The notes: a model not told the origin generated them from the letters alone. Shown: positions 1 through 7,107, numbered from the stretch's first letter. The stretch is 19,155 nucleotides of DNA from an uncultured Alphaproteobacteria bacterium (GCA_904502245.1 CAJGDN010000017.1:1-19155), one strand, 5' to 3'. Numbers and translations are program-made.

Positions 1-108
1 CAGTTTATGGTTTTGTTCCACGATTGGTTCAACCTCGCACTTTTTTGCGCATCCTGCACAAATCATTGGAATTGCAAGTATTGCACACACCAACATAATT
101 TTTTTCAT
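1..108 (-). CDS. Small lipoprotein, N-terminal part only (runs off left edge)
   Basis: The ATG at 108-106 opens a frame that stays open to the window edge: 36 codons are visible and the C-terminus is missing. It follows the thrS stop by 18 bases and has a purine-rich ribosome-binding stretch (GGGAGAGAG) a few bases upstream, so it is probably co-transcribed with thrS. The product starts MKKIMLVCAILAIPMICAGC. This is a short basic n-region, a hydrophobic core and a lipobox-like CAGC with Cys20 as the likely lipidated residue; position -3 is Cys rather than the usual Leu. A second Cys (C24) lies just after it. Small envelope lipoproteins with this layout are common. The function cannot be assigned from 36 residues. 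Confidence 0.7.
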   Translation of the reverse strand, partial: MKKIMLVCAILAIPMICAGCAKKCEVEPIVEQNHKL

Positions 109-126
109 AATCTCTCTCCCTTTTTA

Positions 127-1860
127 TTACAGTGGCAACTTAACACTATCTTTCATCATTTCAACAAATTCAGACAGTGGCATGTTTTCCTGTTGTTCCA
201 CACCCAGACGACGCAGCGTTACCATTTTTTCTGCCATTTCTTTTTCACCAACAACGGCGATAATTGGCGTTTTTGCTAATGATAATTCACGGATTTTATA
301 GTTTACTTTTTCGTCCCTCAAATCTGCACGTGCATTTACACCCACCGCACGCAACGCACTAACGATTTCATTTGCGTATTCTGCATGCTTTTGTGAAATT
401 GGTGCGACTACCACTGGCTCTGGTGACAACCACAGTGGCAAATTACCACCTGTTGATTCCAGCAATACCCCCATAAAGCGTTCAATTGACCCCAACATAG
501 CACGATGCAACATAATTGGGCGATGTTTTTCACCATCTTCGCCAACATACGACAAATCAAAACGTTCCGGCAGATTCATATCAAGTTGCACCGTACCGCA
601 CTGCCATACGCGCCCCATTGAATCACGCAGATAATTATCAATCTTTGGCCCATAGAACGCAGCATCCCCTTCTGCGATTTCGTATTCAATACCATTCGCA
701 TCCAGCGCATGTTTCAATGCCCCTTCGGCCTTGTCCCAGATTTCATCTGAACCGATACGGAATTCTGATTCTTTGCGCGTTGCCAACTTCATGGTAATTT
801 TATCAAATCCAAATTTACCATAAATATCCTTGATAAAACGCAAGATTTTTACAACTTCTTCTTCCAACTGTTCTTCCGTACAGAAGATGTGCGCATCGTC
901 CTGGGTAAATTCACGCACACGCATCAATCCCGACAAACCACCAGCGGCTTCATAGCGATGAACCTTGCCAAATTCTGCCATATACAGTGGCAAATCTTTG
1001 TATGAACGCAACCCATGTCCAAATACCAACATACCACCTGGGCATGACATTGGCTTAATACAGAACACTTTACCATCTTGGGTTTTACCTGAATAGTTAT
1101 GTTCACCATATTTTGCCCAATGCCCACTGCGTTCCCACAGACATCTATCCATAACTGCTGGCGTTGAAATTTCCTGATATCCGGCCAATTCCTGACGATG
1201 ACGAACATATTCAATTAATTTACGATACATCTTGTATCCCTTGTCATGCCAGAACACAGCACCCGGCGCATATTCAGGTTCAAAATGGAACAAATCCATA
1301 TCTTTACCCAATTTGCGATTATCACGTGCAGCGGCCTCTTCCTGCATTTTCAAGAAATTATCCAATTCTTCTTTGGATGCAAACGCATCAACATATATGC
1401 GTTGCAGCATTTTATTTTTTGCATCCCCTTTCCAGTACGCACCGGCAACACTACGGATTTTAAAACCATCCCTTGGTAAATCTTTTGATGATTCAACATG
1501 TGGTCCACGGCACAAATCAACAAAATCACGGAAAGTATAAATCGATAAATCTTCACCAGCTGCATCATATTCATTCAACCATTCCATTTTATATGGCTGA
1601 TTAGCAAAGATTTCTTTGGCCTCATCCAATGAAACATTACGTTGTTCAAAGCGCCCATTCGATTTGATTAAATCACGCATTTCCTTTTCAATCTGTGCAA
1701 AATCTTCTTCGGAAAAGCGATATTCAGTATCAAAATCGTAATAGAACCCATTTTCAATTGCTGGCCCACCCGCGAATTTAACATCCGGGTGCAATTTTTT
1801 TACCGCTGCCGCCATAACATGCGCCAGTGAGTGACGAATCAATTCAATATCATACGACAT
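127..1860 (-). CDS. thrS: Threonine--tRNA ligase lacking the N-terminal TGS domain
   Basis: This 577-residue class II aminoacyl-tRNA synthetase charges tRNA-Thr with threonine in the cytoplasm. The editing domain is present: H10-x3-H14 and C117-x3-H121 (LCRGPH) are the metal-site residues that clear Ser-tRNA-Thr. The catalytic core has FWHDKGYKMYRKL, KPMSCPGG, the motif 2 segment VREFTQDDAHIF and IMLHRAMLGSIERF, which supply the Cys/His/His zinc ligands. The last ~100 residues form the anticodon-binding domain. Typical bacterial ThrS is about 640 residues with a ~60-residue TGS domain first. Here the protein starts directly at the editing domain, and an in-frame TAA lies 10 codons upstream, so no TGS can be added. 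The start is supported by AAGGAT six bases before the ATG. A Thr-rich leader peptide lies upstream, which implies attenuation control. Confidence 0.97.
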   Translation of the reverse strand: MSYDIELIRHSLAHVMAAAVKKLHPDVKFAGGPAIENGFYYDFDTEYRFSEEDFAQIEKEMRDLIKSNGRFEQRNVSLDEAKEIFANQPYKMEWLNEYDAAGEDLSIYTFRDFVDLCRGPHVESSKDLPRDGFKIRSVAGAYWKGDAKNKMLQRIYVDAFASKEELDNFLKMQEEAAARDNRKLGKDMDLFHFEPEYAPGAVFWHDKGYKMYRKLIEYVRHRQELAGYQEISTPAVMDRCLWERSGHWAKYGEHNYSGKTQDGKVFCIKPMSCPGGMLVFGHGLRSYKDLPLYMAEFGKVHRYEAAGGLSGLMRVREFTQDDAHIFCTEEQLEEEVVKILRFIKDIYGKFGFDKITMKLATRKESEFRIGSDEIWDKAEGALKHALDANGIEYEIAEGDAAFYGPKIDNYLRDSMGRVWQCGTVQLDMNLPERFDLSYVGEDGEKHRPIMLHRAMLGSIERFMGVLLESTGGNLPLWLSPEPVVVAPISQKHAEYANEIVSALRAVGVNARADLRDEKVNYKIRELSLAKTPIIAVVGEKEMAEKMVTLRRLGVEQQENMPLSEFVEMMKDSVKLPL

Positions 1861-1919
1861 AATAATATCCTTATGCTTTTTATGTTTTTACTTTTGTTAT
1901 TTTATTTGATTAAGATTTT

Positions 1920-1968
1920 AAATCAGAAACGCGTTTTACCGCAATAGAAATTACACCCCCAACGGGGT
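1920..1968 (-). promoter_or_regulatory. Candidate attenuator RNA hairpins in the thrS leader
   Basis: On the minus-strand transcript, ACCCC (1968-1964) and GGGGT (1959-1955) form a GC-rich stem with loop GTTG. The 5' arm overlaps the last Thr codon (ACC), so a ribosome held on the Thr run would block the hairpin. Just downstream, TGCG (1943-1940) and CGCG (1933-1930) can pair around a 6-base loop and are followed by the T-rich stretch TTTCTGATTT, which resembles a weak intrinsic terminator. A CGTT (1964-1961)/AACG (1935-1932) pairing would exclude both. Stems are short, so which element terminates or sequesters is not settled by reading alone. Confidence 0.45.
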
Positions 1969-2007
1969 TGTAGTAGTTGTTGTAAAGAAACTTTTAAACA
2001 AATTCAT
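1951..2007 (-). CDS. Threonine-rich leader peptide of thrS (attenuator)
   Basis: The 18-codon frame reads MNLFKSFFTTTTTTPLGV then TAA. Six consecutive threonine codons (ACA ACA ACT ACT ACA ACC) occupy 1983-1966. It ends 90 bases before the thrS ATG and is preceded by a plausible sigma70 promoter. Regulatory leader peptides carrying runs of the cognate amino acid are established for thrABC, trp, his, leu and pheST. The placement before thrS makes the same logic likely here: ribosomes stall when charged tRNA-Thr is scarce, and RNA folding downstream changes. An in-frame ATG at 2016-2014 would give three extra residues. Neither ATG has a clear Shine-Dalgarno, and the predicted transcription start falls at or just before the 2007 ATG, so translation may be leaderless. 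That expression and regulation occur is inference; the codon run itself is directly read. Confidence 0.8.
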   Translation of the reverse strand: MNLFKSFFTTTTTTPLGV

Positions 2008-2014
2008 GCCCAAC

Positions 2015-2043
2015 ATAGTATTACCATTCTAAACAAAAATCAA
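2015..2043 (-). promoter_or_regulatory. Predicted sigma70-type promoter of the thrS leader
   Basis: Reading the minus strand, a -35-like TTGATT (2043-2038) and a -10-like TACTAT (2020-2015) are separated by exactly 17 bases. The expected start of transcription is about seven bases further, around 2008-2007. That coincides with the ATG of the leader peptide and suggests a leaderless or nearly leaderless transcript. It separates thrS from the upstream five-gene run. Confidence 0.55.
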
Positions 2044-2096
2044 GCGATATAATTTATTCCCCCTGCGCAACAACATCCCTAATCTATTATTCCGCC

Positions 2097-2435
2097 CTAT
2101 CGCAATTTACTGTGTTTACATGTTTTGTGGCAACATTCTAATGCCTGCATGTACTGTTTGGTTGCCCCGGGATACATTAAGGATACCTCGCCTTCATTGT
2201 ATATCCGCGCACTATGCAATTGAAAAGAAGCCCTTTTCAAACGAACATTACCCACGCACATTTCTGGCACAACCAGAAATGATTGCACGCCTGCGTTAAA
2301 TTCTGCACGCACAGTCAATTTCACTGAAACCTCGCAACGCTGGCCACAGCCCCTGCAACACAAATCTTCTGGCAAATCTGTTTCAGACAAAGCACCAGGC
2401 TTATAGTTTTTATTATATTTATATTCATACATCAT
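2097..2435 (-). CDS. Cysteine-rich protein, paralogue B of a tandem pair
   Basis: I do not recognise the family of this 112-residue protein. It is clearly a paralogue of the gene just upstream (2449-2844). Both start M-x-YEY and carry an N-terminal CxxCxxxC cluster (here CRGCGQRC), a central VVPEM motif and a nearly identical C-terminus (here CCHKTCKHSKLR). The conserved cysteines suggest a structural metal site, probably zinc, in a small cytoplasmic protein; that is inference. No signal peptide or membrane segment is visible. The paralogue's stop lies 13 bases upstream, so the two are co-transcribed at the end of the acetyltransferase-gltX operon. The ATG at 2435 was chosen because it aligns with the paralogue's start. 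The ribosome-binding site is weak. Confidence 0.75.
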   Translation of the reverse strand: MMYEYKYNKNYKPGALSETDLPEDLCCRGCGQRCEVSVKLTVRAEFNAGVQSFLVVPEMCVGNVRLKRASFQLHSARIYNEGEVSLMYPGATKQYMQALECCHKTCKHSKLR

Positions 2436-2448
2436 AACACATTATCTT

Positions 2449-2844
2449 TTATCTGACCTTACTATGCCTGCACATTTTGCGACACCACATCAGTGCACTT
2501 TTATATCTATCATACGCTTCATTCAAACACAGCGACGCGCCGCCCATAACCTGAAAAACAGATAAATTACACCCATGCGGATAATATACATTCGGTCTAT
2601 TTACTGGAAATTCAAACAACTTCTTATCTCCCGCGTACATCTCAGGTACCACCTTAAAAAAAGCAGCCCCCACACCACAACAAAATCTTGTCTCTACTGG
2701 CACAGCACGTAAATTCATAGACAATGGGCATCTTTCCGCACACCCATCACAGACATACGGAAACTCTAATTCTATCCCCTTGAAATCATTCTCTATAATA
2801 TGCTTTTTAATTACATTTTCATTTTTTTGATATTCATACGGCAT
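2449..2844 (-). CDS. Cysteine-rich protein, paralogue A of a tandem pair
   Basis: This 131-residue protein of unknown function pairs with the 112-residue gene that follows. Shared landmarks are the CxxCxxxC cluster (CDGCAERC), FKVVPEM in the middle and a C-terminal CRKMCRHSKVR. Extra cysteines occur in the middle (FCCGVG). The spacing of cysteines and basic residues suggests metal binding, but no named domain can be assigned. It begins 11 bases after the stop of the TrhA-like gene, with AAGGTGG upstream of its ATG, so it belongs to the same operon. No signal peptide is present, so it is probably cytoplasmic. The pair most likely arose by tandem duplication followed by divergence. Confidence 0.78.
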   Translation of the reverse strand: MPYEYQKNENVIKKHIIENDFKGIELEFPYVCDGCAERCPLSMNLRAVPVETRFCCGVGAAFFKVVPEMYAGDKKLFEFPVNRPNVYYPHGCNLSVFQVMGGASLCLNEAYDRYKSALMWCRKMCRHSKVR

Positions 2845-2855
2845 AACACACCACC

Positions 2856-3593
2856 TTATAAATCAAATACGCATCCAAACAATACCGCAAAAAAGAAACA
2901 TACACTGCCCCCAATTACAAACAGATGCCACACCGCGTGCGAAAACTTCATTCTGCGCCACAGATAGAATATCACACCAATTGTATAAGACAGACCACCG
3001 GCCAAAATAAACCACAGGCCGCGCGCTGGGATATTACGAATCATTGCCGGCAATATAAACAGCAGCGTCCACCCCATTGCAACATATAACGCGACCATCC
3101 ATTTTGGTTGTTGACGTGGATTTTTAATTTTCATGTATGACCCAAATAACACAATCCCCCACAGAATTGCAAAGACCGTCCAACCAATAAACCCGCGCAA
3201 ATTCACCAACAAAAACGGCGTATAGGTTCCTGCAATCAATGCATAAATTGCAACGCTGTCCCACACTTCAAAAAAGCATTCGTGTTTTTTTCCGATTGTC
3301 GCATGACACATTGTTGATCCGAAATACAGGGTTATCATTGTAACCCCAAAAATCGCACATGATACAATCGCCCATGCATCACCCTTTATCCCCGCAAACA
3401 CAACCAGCAAGGTTAACGCCGCAATCGCCAGTCCAATACCAATCCCATGGGTCAAGATATTAACAACCTCTTCTGCATGTGTACTTGGCTTTTCCCAACG
3501 AAACAATCCTGTCGCACGCAAAACCTTTAACAATTTTGATGCATGTTCATCTTTTTTTACTGCACGAATACGCGCCCTTTTATTTTCTGTCAT
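2856..3593 (-). CDS. Hemolysin III / TrhA (YqfA-like) family membrane protein
   Basis: This 245-residue protein of the PAQR/hemolysin III superfamily has about seven hydrophobic helices and family metal-site residues: E41/E42 and H49 in AEEVVNILTHG, S93-x3-H97 (STMCH), D112 and H219-x3-H223 (HAVWH). Bacterial members sit in the inner membrane and have been linked to membrane-lipid or fluidity homeostasis. The hemolysin label is historical and does not imply a toxin. An N-terminal ~35-residue basic extension precedes the first helix. The ATG overlaps the gltX stop in an ATGA junction, indicating translational coupling. Family assignment is confident; the physiological role here is not known. 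Confidence 0.9.
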   Translation of the reverse strand: MTENKRARIRAVKKDEHASKLLKVLRATGLFRWEKPSTHAEEVVNILTHGIGIGLAIAALTLLVVFAGIKGDAWAIVSCAIFGVTMITLYFGSTMCHATIGKKHECFFEVWDSVAIYALIAGTYTPFLLVNLRGFIGWTVFAILWGIVLFGSYMKIKNPRQQPKWMVALYVAMGWTLLFILPAMIRNIPARGLWFILAGGLSYTIGVIFYLWRRMKFSHAVWHLFVIGGSVCFFFAVLFGCVFDL

Positions 3594-5167
3594 TTTAACA
3601 AACCTTCGATTCGTTTTTTAACCCTATCCCCACCCATCACAGTCATAATCGAATACAAATCTGGGGTATTTGTGCGTCCAGACAATGCCACACGCAAATT
3701 CATTGCCACATCGCCATTTTTAACACCGCAATTTTCGGCAATCGCAACGATTTTTGACCACCACGTGTCTTTATCATCAGATTCGTTATACGTTTCCAAG
3801 AACGCCTTTAATACATCAAAATTAAATTCATATTCAGAATTTGGAACAAACAATTCATCCCAGAAAAATACAACATTTTCCAATGTCTGGGACCATGTGA
3901 TAAAGTCTTTACGTACACGCTTTGGATTATCACGTTCAATCCCCAACACCGCGGTCAGATAATCAACATCTGCGACCTGCATTTTATTGGTGTCCGTACC
4001 ATATTCATTTGCCCAATTTACAACACGATTAACTAATTCTGGCACTGGCAAAGACCCAATAAATTCCTTGGCCCACCATTCCAATTTTTTCATATCAAAC
4101 AACGCGCCAGACATCGGAATCTTTTTAGCACGCATTTCATAGTCCCAGAAAGACTTTACCTGGCCCTTCATTTTTGCTTCTTCATATCCCGATGCTGCAA
4201 TATTCCCCAGGTATTCAATTACTGCCTCAACTGGCCAACCTGCCTCCAAGAAAAAGGCAACATTTGCTTCTGGGTCTTTACGTTTTGACAATTTTCTTTG
4301 TTTTCCTGTTTCTTCATCAATCTTATCAATAGTTGATGTATGAATATACAGTGGCGCATTCCACCCCATCATGCGAAATAACTGTACATGCAGCGGCAAC
4401 GATGGCAACCATTCTTCACCACGAATAACATGCGTTGTGCGCATAAAGTGGTCATCACATAAATGCGCAAAATGATATGTTGGCAAACCATCATTTGATT
4501 TAATCAAAACAATATCTTCGTTATTTTCTGGGAACCCAATTGAACCACGAACCGCATCCTTGCAAAAAATTCTTTGTTCTGGATTTCCATTAGAATACAG
4601 TCGTATAGACGGAATTTCACCATTATCTAAATGCACAACAATTTCTTCTTCGCTTAAATTTCTGTCGCGTGCAAATTCGCCATAAATCCCTGTTGGGAAA
4701 CCTGCTGCTTTTTGATTTTCGCGTATCTGTTCCATATCAACCGCAGTCAAGAAACATGGATACGCCATACCATTTTCTAACAAATACGCCACCACAGAAT
4801 GATAAACATCCTTGCGCTGTGATTGATAATACGGCCCATAACTTTCAACATTATTATACTTTAAACCGAATCTTTCCATAGATGCCTCAATAATCTTAAC
4901 CGCATCTATAACCTCACGTTTTGTATCCGTATCTTCAATACGCAACATAAATACACCACCAGACTGTTGTGCTAACTTACAGTCTATCAGCGCACCATAT
5001 AAACCACCAACATGCATATATCCTGTTGGGCTGGGGGCAAAACGTGTCACCATCGCACCATCTGGCAGATTGCGCGTTGGGAATTTTTCTTCTAACTGTT
5101 CAATTGTATATTTTGGTGCACCGCCCAACACACGTACAATTAAATCTTTTGATAAACCATTTCTCAT
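3590..5167 (-). CDS. gltX: Glutamate--tRNA ligase (long, Firmicutes-like type)
   Basis: This class I synthetase attaches glutamate to tRNA-Glu. With the start at 5167 it has 525 residues. The HIGH-type signature is in FAPSPTGYMHVGG (His52), followed by LRIEDTDTKRE, IRGEEWLPS and the KMSKS-type KLSKR at 292-296. A ~35-residue extension with FPTRNLPDGA precedes the core. This layout resembles, from memory, the long GltX of clostridia more than the ~470-residue proteobacterial form, which hints at transfer. The frame also has an ATG at 5188, but the one at 5167 is better: it has AAGGA eight bases upstream and overlaps the acetyltransferase stop as ATGA. Whether it is discriminating or also charges tRNA-Gln cannot be told from sequence alone. 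Confidence 0.95.
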   Translation of the reverse strand: MRNGLSKDLIVRVLGGAPKYTIEQLEEKFPTRNLPDGAMVTRFAPSPTGYMHVGGLYGALIDCKLAQQSGGVFMLRIEDTDTKREVIDAVKIIEASMERFGLKYNNVESYGPYYQSQRKDVYHSVVAYLLENGMAYPCFLTAVDMEQIRENQKAAGFPTGIYGEFARDRNLSEEEIVVHLDNGEIPSIRLYSNGNPEQRIFCKDAVRGSIGFPENNEDIVLIKSNDGLPTYHFAHLCDDHFMRTTHVIRGEEWLPSLPLHVQLFRMMGWNAPLYIHTSTIDKIDEETGKQRKLSKRKDPEANVAFFLEAGWPVEAVIEYLGNIAASGYEEAKMKGQVKSFWDYEMRAKKIPMSGALFDMKKLEWWAKEFIGSLPVPELVNRVVNWANEYGTDTNKMQVADVDYLTAVLGIERDNPKRVRKDFITWSQTLENVVFFWDELFVPNSEYEFNFDVLKAFLETYNESDDKDTWWSKIVAIAENCGVKNGDVAMNLRVALSGRTNTPDLYSIMTVMGGDRVKKRIEGLLK

Positions 5168-5724
5168 TTTACTTTTCCTTTTACCCATTCTGATTTTAAT
5201 TTTGAATATATTGCAAGATCTTGAATTACCCCTGGGCGTACAATCTCACGCTGACGCAAAATTCCATCTTGATTAAACCCAAGTCTTTCCGGAATCGCAC
5301 GTGACTTTTTGTTTTCAAGCGCCGCCTGAATTTCAACACGATTTGCGCCCCATACATCAAATGCCAATCCTGTTAATTTATCTACTGCACGGGTCATAAT
5401 ACCACGACCATTCATTGCATTATCCAACCAATACCCAATTTCAACGGTCTGTTTTGATTTGTATTCCTGAACAAAGCCAACCATACCATGAACAACACCA
5501 TTTACAAAAATAAAATATTTCCCCGTATCATTTTTTGCCACAGATTGCACAACACAAAATTCATCTTCTGGCCCTTTTACAAAATCCACCCAGCCCAACC
5601 ACGGACTCAAAAAAACGCGATTTTTATCAACCATTTGGAACAATTCCGTTGCCAACTGAAAAGTCGCATCTGGTTTAAGCATTTCAAAATCACCACAATC
5701 AATCTGTCTTGGAAATTGAATCAT
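5164..5724 (-). CDS. GNAT-family N-acetyltransferase, RimJ/RimL-like
   Basis: This 186-residue protein has the GNAT fold of the RimJ/RimL subgroup, which moves acetyl groups from acetyl-CoA to protein N-termini or other amines. EIGYWLD (95-101) is followed by the acetyl-CoA pyrophosphate loop NGRGIMT (105-111). The segment ALENKKSRAIPERLGF (135-150) is the typical motif B. RimL acetylates ribosomal protein L7/L12 in enterobacteria, but members of this group vary and the substrate is uncertain here. It is the first gene of a five-gene operon, has AAGGA upstream of its ATG and overlaps gltX by 4 bases. It is transcribed divergently from trmB across a 47-base gap. Confidence 0.88.
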   Translation of the reverse strand: MIQFPRQIDCGDFEMLKPDATFQLATELFQMVDKNRVFLSPWLGWVDFVKGPEDEFCVVQSVAKNDTGKYFIFVNGVVHGMVGFVQEYKSKQTVEIGYWLDNAMNGRGIMTRAVDKLTGLAFDVWGANRVEIQAALENKKSRAIPERLGFNQDGILRQREIVRPGVIQDLAIYSKLKSEWVKGKVK

Positions 5725-5736
5725 AGTATATATTCC

Positions 5737-5771
5737 TTGTGTTTTATAAAACTCAATTCTATACTAAAAAC
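5737..5771 (+). promoter_or_regulatory. Predicted trmB promoter, possibly leaderless transcript
   Basis: TTGTGT (5737-5742) and TATACT (5760-5765) are spaced by 17 bases and fit a weak -35/strong -10 pair. The expected transcription start falls at about 5772, which is the A of the trmB ATG. No Shine-Dalgarno precedes that ATG, consistent with leaderless translation. The gap also holds the upstream signals of the divergent acetyltransferase operon. Confidence 0.4.
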
Positions 5772-6392
5772 ATGGAAAAACAAGAAATAAGAACATTTGG
5801 ACGCCGTCATGGCAAAAAATTATCTGCGCGTCAACAAACACTGATTGACGAATTGTTACCGACATTAAAACCAACGACTGGAAACATACTGGAAATTGGC
5901 TTTGGTGCGGGCGAACATGTACGTGACCTGGCACGCACAAATCCGGGAAAAATTATCATTGGTGCCGAACCATTTATGAATGGCGTGGCATCCCTGCTGT
6001 CCGCAATAACGGACGAAAAAACGAATCGGGTCATGGATGAATATACCGGCATTCGCATTTGGGCAGATGATGTTCGTGACTTCTTGCGCGAAACCGATTC
6101 GAAATTTGAACAGATTTGGGTATTGCACCCCGACCCCTGGCCCAAGGCACGACATGAAAAACGTCGCCTGCTGTCTGCGGAATTTTTAAACACACTGTCA
6201 AAATATTTAACCGACAACGGCGAAATAATTATTGGCACAGACCACTGGGAATACTTCGATTGGATTCTGGAACAGATTAAATCAACATCACTGTCTGCGA
6301 CCATCCCAGACATGGAAATAATACAAACACGGTATCAGCATAAAAACAAAGCGGGCACCGATTCGCCAAAATATTTAGTCTTAACGAATTAA
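5772..6392 (+). CDS. trmB: tRNA (guanine-N7-)-methyltransferase TrmB
   Basis: This 206-residue protein makes m7G46 in the variable loop of tRNAs using S-adenosylmethionine. The N-terminus has RTFGRRHGKKLSARQ, typical of TrmB. The SAM-binding motif I is ILEIGFGAGEH (39-49), and the family hallmark HPDPWPKARHEKRRLL spans 119-134. The C-terminal TRYQHKNKAG segment matches the substrate-binding end. An upstream ATG at 5739 would add 11 residues unlike the family, so the ATG at 5772 is preferred even though it has no ribosome-binding site. The gene appears monocistronic. Its last four bases overlap the end of the convergent gene at 6389. Confidence 0.96.
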   Translation: MEKQEIRTFGRRHGKKLSARQQTLIDELLPTLKPTTGNILEIGFGAGEHVRDLARTNPGKIIIGAEPFMNGVASLLSAITDEKTNRVMDEYTGIRIWADDVRDFLRETDSKFEQIWVLHPDPWPKARHEKRRLLSAEFLNTLSKYLTDNGEIIIGTDHWEYFDWILEQIKSTSLSATIPDMEIIQTRYQHKNKAGTDSPKYLVLTN

Positions 6393-7063
6393 TAGTTTAA
6401 CCAAAAGCGCAACCGATTATCCAACTCTGGTTTTATACAATTTATCAGACGCAAAGCCTGCTCTATACGCATAAAATTCGGACCAAATGCAAAGTGCAGA
6501 CTAAATTTATTTTCTGCAGTCCATGCATTTAACATAGCATAAATTCGTCCAACAAAATCAGACTTGTTTCCCATATCTTTTGTCAAAACAAACATAACCG
6601 CCCCAGCATTTATTTTACGCAAATTTGCGAACAAATCATCCCACATATCAACATCAATATCTATAACATCCAAACCAATTATCAAATCCTTATCAAAAAA
6701 CAAATCATCACGTATAACATGTGTCTGCTCAACCAATCCTGGTAATGCAGATGCCTGCAAAAATATTTGTGCACCATGTGCACCATGTTTAAACGCATTA
6801 TTGATTTGAACAGTTACATCCGACACCTGTTTTTCAGAAACTCTTTTATCAGGGAAATAAAATCGGGCATATATTTTTGTATTTTTTTCTTCTACCCACG
6901 GCCACACAGTCGCAACGGCCCCCGGCACCACAGACAGCATATTTAACCCCTGTGCATCCAACACACCAACCGCACGTGCCAAATCACCCGCATCCATATC
7001 CGCCGCACACCACAACGCTGCGCGCCCGCCAATTTGGTTTAAAATCACATTTTTATCAATCAT
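6389..7063 (-). CDS. Unrecognised protein, possible TIM-barrel-like fold
   Basis: This 224-residue protein matches no family I can name. The pattern of short hydrophobic strands followed by helices is compatible with an alpha/beta barrel, for example KIYARFYFPD, DLIIGLDVIDIDVD, GAVMFVLTKDMG and KFSLHFAFGPN. The fold is a guess. There is no signal peptide or membrane span, so it is probably cytoplasmic. The frame is open back to a TTG at 7096, but the ATG at 7063 (MIDKNVILNQIGGR) is the more natural start. It is divergent from the 304-residue membrane protein gene across 44 bases and overlaps trmB tail to tail by four bases. Confidence 0.75.
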   Translation of the reverse strand: MIDKNVILNQIGGRAALWCAADMDAGDLARAVGVLDAQGLNMLSVVPGAVATVWPWVEEKNTKIYARFYFPDKRVSEKQVSDVTVQINNAFKHGAHGAQIFLQASALPGLVEQTHVIRDDLFFDKDLIIGLDVIDIDVDMWDDLFANLRKINAGAVMFVLTKDMGNKSDFVGRIYAMLNAWTAENKFSLHFAFGPNFMRIEQALRLINCIKPELDNRLRFWLNY

Positions 7064-7107
7064 TACGCTTTTTACTTTATCACAAATATGATACAATTAA
7101 AAACGTT

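Noticed and set aside
2043..2100. Possible terminator after the Cys-rich pair (GCGATA ... TATCGC then TTGATTTTTG)
   Set aside because: The six-base arms are ~50 bases apart and no compact GC-rich stem is present. The sequence is better explained by the thrS promoter.
2856..3593. Reading the hemolysin III protein as a toxin or virulence factor
   Set aside because: The name is historical. The PAQR-like metal-site residues indicate a membrane-homeostasis-type protein.
5168..5188. Upstream ATG of gltX giving seven more residues (MGKRKSK)
   Set aside because: No ribosome-binding site before it, whereas the ATG at 5167 has AAGGA at the right distance and an ATGA overlap with the previous gene.
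6877..7107. In-frame plus-strand extension of the 304-residue membrane protein (77 extra Pro/His-rich residues)
   Set aside because: It is antisense to the 224-residue minus-strand gene and has compositional features of a shadow frame. The ATG at 7108 begins a natural membrane protein.
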